Source: Sediminibacterium sp.
GTDB lineage: Bacteria > Bacteroidota > Bacteroidia > Chitinophagales > Chitinophagaceae
Direction: 5' to 3'
Length of the DNA stretch: 41,808 nt
Assembly (NCBI GenBank): GCA_021300455.1
Contig: JAJTDP010000007.1
Location: 1 to 41,808, forward strand
Shown in pieces: positions 35,355 through 41,808 of the stretch (position 1 is the stretch's first letter; the number at the start of each line of letters is the position of its first letter). The translations under genes were made by a program, and so were the position numbers. The notes under the pieces were generated by a model. The model did not search any database. It was not told the DNA's origin and was given only the letters and a program-made list of their open reading frames with translations.

Positions 35355-36767
35355 ATGCAAAAAATGATAATTGAGACCACTGTCACCAAAATGTTGGCAG
35401 ACGTATTTACACCAGTAGGTATATATCTACGTTTGAGAGATAGATTTAGGGATACTATTTTATTAGAAAGCACCGATTCACATGCTGCTGAAAATAGTTA
35501 TTCTTTTATTGGGGTGAATGCTATTGGGGGTATTGAAATTTCTTCCTTGAATGAAATTGAATATAAATATCCTAACCAAGAACCAGAGAAAGAAACTATT
35601 AAAAATGTACACGATGCACCAGATCGTATCTGGGCCTATATGCAACAATATGAAATGAAAGGTACGGAAGTGAAAGAAGCTGCTTTTGCACAAGGTTTGT
35701 ATGGGTACACTGCTTATGACGCTATTCCTTTTTTTGATACTATACAATTTAAAGAAGGTTCGCCCATTATTCCTTTAATGCGTTATCGTTTATATCAATA
35801 TGTAATTGCGTTTAATCATTTTAAAGATGAAATCTTTATTTGTGAAAACAAAATAGCAGGTATTGCTTCCGATTATAATGCATTAGTGTCTTATATTAAA
35901 AGTAAAGATCTTCCACAATATCCTTTTTCTATCAAAGGAGAAGAAAGCTCTAATTTAAGCGATGATGAGTACCGTGAAGCAGTGAAAAAAGGTATTCAGC
36001 ATTGTATGCGTGGCGATGTATTTCAAATTGTATTAAGTAGAAGGTTTCAGCAAGGCTTTCAAGGTGATGAGTTTAATGTCTACCGAACGCTTCGAAATAT
36101 TAACCCCTCTCCTTATTTATTTTTCTTTGATTATGGTGATTATAAATTAATGGGCTCTTCTCCTGAAGCGCAAATTATAATTAAAAATGGCAAGGCCGTT
36201 GTGCATCCTATTGCAGGCACTTTTAAAAGGACAGGCGATGAAGCCAAGGATGCAGCAATGACCCAACAACTATTAGATGATCCTAAAGAAAATGCGGAGC
36301 ATGTAATGTTAGTAGACTTGGCTAGAAATGATTTAAGTCGTGTATGTACGGAAGTGAAAGTCAAACAATACCGTCAGGTACATTATTATAGTCATGTAAT
36401 TCATTTAGTGAGTGAAGTAGAAGGGCTGGTGGCAAAAGATGCTAACCCTTTGCAATTGGTTTCTAAAACTTTTCCTGCCGGCACTTTAAGTGGCGCACCT
36501 AAGTTTAAAGCCATGCAGCTAATTGATGCCATTGAGCCTAGCAAGCGCTCTTATTATGGTGGTTGTATTGGTTTTCTAGGTTTTGATGGTTCTTGTAACC
36601 AAGCCATTATGATACGTACTTTTTTAAGTAAGCAAAACACACTTACTTATCAAGCAGGTGCAGGTGTGGTGGCTGCCAGTGTGCCAGAAAATGAATTGCA
36701 GGAAGTAAATAATAAATTAAACGCTTTAAAAACGGCTATTTTATTAGCAGAAAAAATTCATGCTTAA
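35355..36767 (+). CDS. trpE: Anthranilate synthase component I
   Basis: Converts chorismate to anthranilate, the committed step of tryptophan synthesis, with the glutaminase TrpG. The product is about 470 residues. The LLEST segment near residue 37 is the tryptophan feedback site; the chorismate-utilising domain has GDVFQIVLSRRF, NPSPYLFFFDYGDYKLMGSSPE, HPIAGTFKRTGDE, DLARNDLSRVC, TFPAGTLSGAPKFKAM and a C-terminal GAGVVAASVPENE. An in-frame ATG at 35316 falls in the terminator loop and is rejected; ATG at 35355 (or 35364) follows the attenuator and has AGGA just ahead. Confidence 0.95.
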   Translation: MQKMIIETTVTKMLADVFTPVGIYLRLRDRFRDTILLESTDSHAAENSYSFIGVNAIGGIEISSLNEIEYKYPNQEPEKETIKNVHDAPDRIWAYMQQYEMKGTEVKEAAFAQGLYGYTAYDAIPFFDTIQFKEGSPIIPLMRYRLYQYVIAFNHFKDEIFICENKIAGIASDYNALVSYIKSKDLPQYPFSIKGEESSNLSDDEYREAVKKGIQHCMRGDVFQIVLSRRFQQGFQGDEFNVYRTLRNINPSPYLFFFDYGDYKLMGSSPEAQIIIKNGKAVVHPIAGTFKRTGDEAKDAAMTQQLLDDPKENAEHVMLVDLARNDLSRVCTEVKVKQYRQVHYYSHVIHLVSEVEGLVAKDANPLQLVSKTFPAGTLSGAPKFKAMQLIDAIEPSKRSYYGGCIGFLGFDGSCNQAIMIRTFLSKQNTLTYQAGAGVVAASVPENELQEVNNKLNALKTAILLAEKIHA

Positions 36768-36774
36768 TTTTTGA

Positions 36775-36817
36775 GTATAGAAATTAAAGTATAGAACTAT
36801 TATTATTGAACATAGAA
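36775..36817 (+). repeat. Short repeats in the trpE-trpG spacer
   Basis: GTATAGAA occurs at 36775-36782 and 36789-36796, and ACATAGAA at 36810-36817, within a 60-base A-rich spacer. Related motifs fill the equally long trpB-trpA spacer. No hairpin or promoter was seen. Confidence 0.55.
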
Positions 36818-36827
36818 ATAAGAGAAA

Positions 36828-37397
36828 ATGAAAATATTAGTTTTTGATAATTACGATTCCTTTACCTACAACTTAGTACAGTTGATTAGGGAAATAGCAC
36901 CCATGGCTTCTTTAGAAGTACATAGAAATAATGAAATTGCATTAGAGGATATAAAGGCCTTTGATAAAATATTATTATCACCTGGTCCAGGACTGCCTTC
37001 TGAGTCGGGCTTGCTATTACCGCTACTAAAAGAATATGCAGCTAGTAAATCTATTTTTGGTGTATGCTTGGGACAGCAAGCTATAGGAGAAAATTTTGGA
37101 GGAAAGCTAACTAATTTAAGCAAAGTGTATCATGGTGTTGCAACGCCTGTTCATATTACAAATAGTTCTAGTTTATTTGAAGGAATACCTAGTACATTCA
37201 ATGTAGGGCGTTATCATAGCTGGGTGGTGGATGAAAAAAACTTTCCAGCAGAATTAATAATTACCTCTAAAGACGACCAAGGTTATATCATGTCTTTAGA
37301 ACATAAAAATTATGATATCAAAGGGGTGCAATATCATCCAGAGAGTGTGTTGACACCTTTGGGCGCTACTATCCTAACTAATTGGTTAAAAAAATAA
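36828..37397 (+). CDS. trpG: Anthranilate synthase component II (glutamine amidotransferase)
   Basis: Releases ammonia from glutamine for TrpE. The 189-residue class I amidotransferase has the catalytic triad in GVCLGQQAIG (Cys80) and VQYHPES (His170, Glu172), and the oxyanion segment LSPGPGLPSESG. It is stand-alone rather than fused to trpD or trpE. It could also serve 4-amino-4-deoxychorismate synthesis, as in some bacteria, but its place in the trp operon makes the tryptophan role primary. It follows trpE after a repeat-filled 60-base spacer and precedes trpD by two bases. Confidence 0.95.
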   Translation: MKILVFDNYDSFTYNLVQLIREIAPMASLEVHRNNEIALEDIKAFDKILLSPGPGLPSESGLLLPLLKEYAASKSIFGVCLGQQAIGENFGGKLTNLSKVYHGVATPVHITNSSSLFEGIPSTFNVGRYHSWVVDEKNFPAELIITSKDDQGYIMSLEHKNYDIKGVQYHPESVLTPLGATILTNWLKK

Positions 37398-37399
37398 GA

Positions 37400-38332
37400 A
37401 TGAAAAAATTATTACAATATTTATTTGAACATAAGACCTTAACTAGAGAGCAGGCCAGGGAGGTACTAGTGGAAATATCTGAAGGCAGGTACAACGATCA
37501 TGAAATTACTTCCTTTGTTACGGTTTTTTTGATGCGCAGCATTACCATTGAGGAGTTAATGGGTTTTAGAGATGCCTTACTTTCTTTAGCAGTGAAAGTG
37601 AATTTAGGGGTGGACGACGCCTTAGATATAGTAGGTACAGGCGGAGATGGGAAAGACACTTTTAATATTTCCACCTTAGCTTGTTTTATAGTAGCTGGTG
37701 CAGGACAAACTGTAGTGAAGCATGGTAATAAAAATGAAGAAGCATTACTTGCTAAAGAAGTAAAAGAAGCAGGTATTTGTTTTTTACATGCCCCTTTATT
37801 CCACCCAGCTTTAAAAACAGTGGGGCCCATTCGAAGAAATATTGGGGTGCGTACCTTTTTTAATATGCTAGGTCCTATTGTGAACCCTGCTCAACCAAAG
37901 TTTCAATTAATTGGCGTGTATAATTTAGAGATGGCCAGAATATATAATTATGTATTACAATCTATTGGTAAAGATTTTACCCTTATACATAGTTTAGATG
38001 GCTATGATGAAATTGCTTTAACCACCGATACAAAGGTTATAACCAATAAGGGGGAGTATATTATGACGCCTTATCAATTAGGCAAGAAAAAAGTATTTAG
38101 CCAAGAATTACATGGGGGTAAGACGGTGGAAGAAGCAGCTGCTATATTTAAAAATATTATTCAAGGTAAGGGAAGCTGGTCACAAAATGCAGTGGTATTG
38201 TCTAATGCAGCCATGGCATTATTTGTAACTGGCAAGTATGAAAGCTATGAATTAGCTTTTCAAGCTGCTGTTAATAGTTTAGAATCGGGGGCTGCCAATA
38301 AATGTTTAGAAAAATTAATTAGTTTACAATGA
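37400..38332 (+). CDS. trpD: Anthranilate phosphoribosyltransferase
   Basis: Transfers phosphoribose from PRPP to anthranilate. The 310-residue protein starts with the helical N domain (LLQYLFEHKTLTREQAREVL) and has the PRPP loop DIVGTGGDGKDTFNIST, KHGNKNEEALLAKE, and RRNIGVRTFFNMLGPIVNPA. In the PRPP-binding region the usual KHGNRAxSS is KHGNKNEEALL, a variant also consistent with a functional enzyme. I chose ATG at 37400, two bases after the trpG stop, over an upstream start that overlaps trpG. The stop overlaps the trpC start by four bases. Confidence 0.94.
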   Translation: MKKLLQYLFEHKTLTREQAREVLVEISEGRYNDHEITSFVTVFLMRSITIEELMGFRDALLSLAVKVNLGVDDALDIVGTGGDGKDTFNISTLACFIVAGAGQTVVKHGNKNEEALLAKEVKEAGICFLHAPLFHPALKTVGPIRRNIGVRTFFNMLGPIVNPAQPKFQLIGVYNLEMARIYNYVLQSIGKDFTLIHSLDGYDEIALTTDTKVITNKGEYIMTPYQLGKKKVFSQELHGGKTVEEAAAIFKNIIQGKGSWSQNAVVLSNAAMALFVTGKYESYELAFQAAVNSLESGAANKCLEKLISLQ

Positions 38333-39135
38333 GTAGTAAAATAACAGATACGAATATATTAGCTACTATTATTACTCATAAGTTGAAGGAAGTAGCTGCA
38401 CGTAAAAATGAAATTAGCTTTACGCAATTAGAAGCCATGCCCTTATTCACAAAGCAAGCCCTTTCTTTAAAAGCGAATTTACAAAAGCAGAACAATACGG
38501 GTATAATTGCTGAATTTAAAAGAAAGTCTCCCTCTAAAGGAATTATAAATGATAAGGCTTCTATAAAAGAGGTGACTGCTGCTTATCATAGCTTCTGTGC
38601 TGCGGGTATATCTGTATTAACCGATACCGAATTTTTTGGCGGTAGCTTAGACGATTTATCTATGGCTGTTAAAAATGAGATACCAGTACTTAGAAAAGAA
38701 TTTATCATTGATGAGTATCAATTGGTTGAAGCAAAGGCCTATGGCGCTTCAGTGATATTATTAATTGCTTCTTGCTTAATACCTACTACTACCCAATTAT
38801 TAGCTGCCAAGGCAAAAGCATTAGGTTTGGAGGTTTTATTAGAACTACATGACGAAACTGAATTAGATCATATTTGTGATGAAGTAGATTTAGTAGGTAT
38901 TAATAATAGAAGTTTAAAATCTTTTGAAGTGAATATTGAACATTCATTAGAACTTAAAAATAAACTGCCTAAAGGAAAATTAAGTATTGCGGAAAGTGGT
39001 ATATATAGTGTAGAGACTTACCATTTATTAAAAAAAGAAGGCTTTGATGGTTTTTTAATGGGAGAATATTTTATGAAAGAGGAAAATCCGGCACAGGCAT
39101 TTGAATTATTCACAAAGGCAATAAATATAAGCTAA
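38329..39135 (+). CDS. trpC: Indole-3-glycerol-phosphate synthase
   Basis: Closes the indole ring from carboxyphenylaminodeoxyribulose phosphate. The 268-residue TIM barrel has IIAEFKRKSPSKGII with the catalytic lysine, SVLTDTEFFGGSLDDL, VLRKEFIIDEYQ with the second lysine, LVGINNRSLKSFEV, and IAESGIYS. It is separate from trpF, unlike the fused enterobacterial enzyme. ATGA overlap with trpD suggests translational coupling, and one base separates it from trpF. Confidence 0.96.
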   Translation: MSSKITDTNILATIITHKLKEVAARKNEISFTQLEAMPLFTKQALSLKANLQKQNNTGIIAEFKRKSPSKGIINDKASIKEVTAAYHSFCAAGISVLTDTEFFGGSLDDLSMAVKNEIPVLRKEFIIDEYQLVEAKAYGASVILLIASCLIPTTTQLLAAKAKALGLEVLLELHDETELDHICDEVDLVGINNRSLKSFEVNIEHSLELKNKLPKGKLSIAESGIYSVETYHLLKKEGFDGFLMGEYFMKEENPAQAFELFTKAINIS

Positions 39136-39136
39136 A

Positions 39137-39763
39137 ATGCAATTTAAAGTTTGTGGTATAACGAGTATTGAACAAGCCGAGGCTATTAGTAGTCAGGGAG
39201 CGCATTTTATTGGATTTATTTTTTATCCAAGTTCAAAAAGGTATGCATTATCAAATTTGAGTTTGGAAGAGATTGCTGCCTTTAAACCTAGGAATACTAA
39301 AAAAGTAGGTGTATTTGTAAATGAGACTACTGAAAAGCTAATGGATATAGCCACCAAGGCAGGACTTGATATGATTCAGTTGCATGGAGATGAAGATGCT
39401 TCCTACTGCGCTACTATTCAAGCAGCCTTTCCGGTAATTAAAGTATTTAGGGTTTCAAAAACTATTCCTGATTTTGCTTTATTTGAAAATAAGGCTAGTT
39501 ATTATTTATTTGATACCGATAGTGCCTTGTATGGAGGAACTGGTCAGCATTTTAATTGGGAAATCATTAAGAAAACGCGTTTTAATAAACCTTTTTTCTT
39601 AAGTGGAGGCATTGGCATTAATGATGTACAAGGTATACACGTATTGAAAGCAGCCATAGCTGGTAAGGATTTAATGGCGGTGGACTTGAATAGTAAATTT
39701 GAAACTAGCCCTGGAAATAAAAATATTGAATTAATTAAAACTTTTATAAATGAATTTATTTAA
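39137..39763 (+). CDS. trpF: Phosphoribosylanthranilate isomerase
   Basis: Amadori rearrangement of phosphoribosylanthranilate, the third step of the pathway. The 208-residue barrel begins MQFKVCGITSIEQA with the catalytic Cys6, and continues GAHFIGFIFYPSSKRY, VGVFVNET, MIQLHGDED, LFDTDSALYGGTGQHFNWE (general acid region) and FFLSGGIGINDVQ. The 3' end overlaps the trpB start by 14 bases. Confidence 0.95.
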   Translation: MQFKVCGITSIEQAEAISSQGAHFIGFIFYPSSKRYALSNLSLEEIAAFKPRNTKKVGVFVNETTEKLMDIATKAGLDMIQLHGDEDASYCATIQAAFPVIKVFRVSKTIPDFALFENKASYYLFDTDSALYGGTGQHFNWEIIKKTRFNKPFFLSGGIGINDVQGIHVLKAAIAGKDLMAVDLNSKFETSPGNKNIELIKTFINEFI

Positions 39764-40949
39764 TGTAGACGAGAATTATCAAAACCCCACCATGGAAGGA
39801 TACTATGGTGACTTTGGCGGAGCCTATATTCCAGAAATGTTATATAGTAATGTAGAAACCTTGAAAACACAGTACTTGCAAATTATGCAAGACCCTATTT
39901 TTCAAGCCGAATTTCAATATCTTTTAAAAGATTATGTAGGAAGACCTACTCCTCTTTTTTTAGCAGAACGTTTAAGCAAGGAAATAGGTGCCACTATTTA
40001 TTTAAAAAGAGAAGACCTCTGCCATACCGGAGCGCATAAAATTAATAATACCGTAGGCCAAATAATATTAGCACAAAGATTAGGTAAGAAAAAAATTATT
40101 GCTGAAACAGGTGCTGGACAACATGGTGTGGCAACGGCTACTGTATGTGCCTTGAAGGGAATGGAATGTGTCATATATATGGGAGAAAAAGATATTGAAA
40201 GACAGGCGCCCAATGTGGCTCGTATGAAAATGTTAGGAGCTACCGTTATTCCTGCTAAAAGTGGCAGTAAAACTTTAAAGGATGCCACTAATGAAGCCAT
40301 TAGAGCTTGGATCAATGAACCCAATGAAACACATTATATTATAGGTAGTGTAGTTGGTCCGCATCCTTATCCGGATATGGTGGCTCGTTTTCAAAGTGTG
40401 ATTAGTGAAGAAATAAGAAAACAATTAAAAGAAAAAACAGGCAACGAACTTCCTACCCATGTGGTAGCCTGTGTAGGTGGAGGAAGTAATGCTGCAGGTG
40501 CTTTTTATCATTTTTTAAATGAACCTACAGTTCAAATTGTGGCGGTAGAAGCGGCAGGTCATGGTGTACATTCAGGCTTAAGTGCGGCTACCACTCAATT
40601 AGGTACGCCAGGTATTTTACATGGCTCTAAAAGTATAGTCATGCAAACAAGTGATGGTCAAGTGGTGGAGCCACATAGTATATCTGCTGGTTTGGATTAT
40701 CCAGGTATTGGCCCCTTACATGCTTTTTTATATGAAAGTAAAAGAGGTATATTTTTAAGTGCTACCGATAAAGAAGCGCTGGAGTCTGCCTTTCACCTTT
40801 CTAAAATTGAAGGCATTATTCCTGCACTTGAAACAGCCCATGCTTTTTCGGTGCTACCTAAGATGAATTTAAAAGCAACTGATGTGGTTGTCGTTTGTTT
40901 AAGCGGAAGAGGCGATAAGGATTTAGCTACTTATATGGAATATTTATAG
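39750..40949 (+). CDS. trpB: Tryptophan synthase beta chain
   Basis: PLP enzyme that condenses indole with serine. The 399-residue protein has GYYGDFGGAYIPEM, KREDLCHTGAHKINN with the PLP lysine at residue 97, ETGAGQHGVATAT with the catalytic Glu, CVGGGSNAAG (phosphate-binding), and LSGRGDKD. Start 39750 overlaps trpF; a second ATG at 39792 is possible but the residues between fit common Bacteroidota N-termini. It is the standard TrpB1 type that works with TrpA. The following 60-base spacer carries repeats. Confidence 0.96.
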   Translation: MNLFNVDENYQNPTMEGYYGDFGGAYIPEMLYSNVETLKTQYLQIMQDPIFQAEFQYLLKDYVGRPTPLFLAERLSKEIGATIYLKREDLCHTGAHKINNTVGQIILAQRLGKKKIIAETGAGQHGVATATVCALKGMECVIYMGEKDIERQAPNVARMKMLGATVIPAKSGSKTLKDATNEAIRAWINEPNETHYIIGSVVGPHPYPDMVARFQSVISEEIRKQLKEKTGNELPTHVVACVGGGSNAAGAFYHFLNEPTVQIVAVEAAGHGVHSGLSAATTQLGTPGILHGSKSIVMQTSDGQVVEPHSISAGLDYPGIGPLHAFLYESKRGIFLSATDKEALESAFHLSKIEGIIPALETAHAFSVLPKMNLKATDVVVVCLSGRGDKDLATYMEYL

Positions 40950-40950
40950 A

Positions 40951-40984
40951 GTATAGAAAAACATAGAGTAAAAAAAGTATAGAA
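40951..40984 (+). repeat. Short repeats in the trpB-trpA spacer
   Basis: GTATAGAA at 40951-40958 and 40977-40984, 26 bases apart, with ACATAGAG at 40961-40968 between them. The spacer is 60 bases, as in trpE-trpG, and shares the same motifs. Confidence 0.55.
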
Positions 40985-41009
40985 TAAGAAATAAGCATAA
41001 AATAAAAAT

Positions 41010-41783
41010 ATGTCGAAATTAGAGTCAGTATTCAAAGAAAAATCGAAGCGCATTTTAAATGTGTATTGCACTGCAGGCTACCCTTCATTAGATAGTACCA
41101 TGAAAGTAATGGAGAGTTTACAAAAAAACGGCGCAGACATTATTGAATTAGGTATGCCCTATAGCGACCCCTTAGCCGATGGCGAAGTGATACAAGTAAG
41201 TAGTATAAAAGCCCTGGCCAATGGAATGAATATTGCTGTTTTATTTGAACAAATAAAGGATATGCGAAAAAACATTTCTATTCCAGTAATATTAATGGGG
41301 TACATGAATCCTATTTTACAATATGGTTTTGAAGCTTTTTGTATAAAAGCAAAAGAAGTAGGCGTGGATGGACTTATCTTACCCGATTTACCTTTGTTTG
41401 AATTTGAACAGTCTTATGGAAAAATAATTACAGAAAATAATTTAGATTTTATTTTCTTAGTGACTCCAGAAACACCCGTAGATAGAATTAAAAAATTAGA
41501 TAGTTTAAGTAATGGATTTTTATATGCAGTAAGTTCTTCTGCTACTACGGGTAAGGATAAGGATTTTAATGTAGTTGCCCAGTATTTACAAAAATTACAA
41601 GCGATGCAATTAAAAAACCCCATTCTTGTTGGTTTTGGCATTAAGGACAAGGCTACCTTTAATGCAGCTACTGTGCATACGCAAGGAGCCATCATTGGCT
41701 CTGCCTATATTCAGCAGTTAACTAAGGGCGGCGATATTGAAACTACTACTAGCCAATTTTTAAATAGTGTTTTAGGCGCTTAA
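41010..41783 (+). CDS. trpA: Tryptophan synthase alpha chain
   Basis: Splits indole-3-glycerol phosphate to indole, which is channelled to TrpB. The 257-residue barrel has ADIIELGMPYSDPLADGEV with the catalytic Glu46 and Asp57, ILMGYMNPILQYG, GVDGLILPDLP, and the flexible loop YAVSSSATTGKDKD. Bacteroidota alpha chains often show SSxTTG in place of the SRxGVTG of E. coli. It is the last recognised gene of a complete trpEGDCFBA operon. Confidence 0.96.
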   Translation: MSKLESVFKEKSKRILNVYCTAGYPSLDSTMKVMESLQKNGADIIELGMPYSDPLADGEVIQVSSIKALANGMNIAVLFEQIKDMRKNISIPVILMGYMNPILQYGFEAFCIKAKEVGVDGLILPDLPLFEFEQSYGKIITENNLDFIFLVTPETPVDRIKKLDSLSNGFLYAVSSSATTGKDKDFNVVAQYLQKLQAMQLKNPILVGFGIKDKATFNAATVHTQGAIIGSAYIQQLTKGGDIETTTSQFLNSVLGA

Positions 41784-41790
41784 TCATAAA

Positions 41791-41808
41791 ATGAAAACAG
41801 TTATTATT
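41791..41808 (+). CDS. Possible start of the next gene, cut by the window end
   Basis: ATG at 41791 begins MKTVII before the window ends, seven bases after the trpA stop. The hydrophobic strand-like start and short gap fit another operon gene, but six codons allow no family call. Confidence 0.35.

Noticed and set aside
1..41808. Prophage, insertion sequence, CRISPR array, toxin-antitoxin or defence system
   Set aside because: No transposase, integrase, terminal inverted repeats, spaced direct repeats or defence-type proteins were seen; almost all genes are recognisable housekeeping or envelope genes with similar base composition.

Overview
The window is a gene-dense, A+T-rich stretch of chromosome from a member of the Bacteroidota, probably the Chitinophagales (family-level placement is inference). 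Supporting this are promoters of the Bacteroidota form TAnnTTTG, starts without a clear Shine-Dalgarno sequence, an archaeal/eukaryal-type ProS, a lipoprotein TamA-like barrel (TamL), a type IX secretion plug (DUF5103) protein, DUF4954 and DUF5683 proteins, and a parA-parB-DUF5683-dapB cluster. There are no mobile elements, phage genes, CRISPR arrays or tRNAs that I can see, and no gene-free stretch longer than 300 bases.

Layout. 1-10 kb: a truncated lipoprotein; proS-truB; tamL diverging at 4 bases from a TrmH-family RNA methyltransferase; an FtsX/LolC-like permease; the T9SS plug-like protein; the small SRP RNA with a clear promoter; and a fructose-6-phosphate aldolase/transaldolase ending in a strong two-way terminator. 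9-18 kb: a minus-strand aconitase/oxidoreductase pair, a small PspC protein, then a seven-gene minus-strand operon parA-parB-DUF5683-dapB-Rrf2 regulator-outer-membrane protein-kdsA. 18-29 kb: a membrane metallophosphoesterase, a glmS-RNA helicase-DUF4954 operon, mgtE, a small SET protein, and a secreted GH16 glucanase/lactonase pair.

29-41.8 kb is an amino-acid biosynthesis island. The first unit is hisG-hisD-hisC, then a secreted PQQ-type sugar dehydrogenase and a cytochrome c, then bifunctional hisB. The second is the complete trpE-G-D-C-F-B-A set. Each unit starts with an unannotated transcription attenuator. The his unit has a 16-codon leader peptide with four His codons, and the trp unit an 18-codon peptide with three consecutive Trp codons. 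Both are followed by alternative hairpins and an intrinsic terminator. In both, the predicted transcription start is within a few bases of the leader ATG, so these look like nearly leaderless peptide sensors, which fits a phylum that hardly uses Shine-Dalgarno pairing. This paired his/trp attenuator system is the most interesting regulatory content. Secondary curiosities are degenerate tandem repeats (26-base period) filling operon spacers, and the redox pair lodged inside the his operon.
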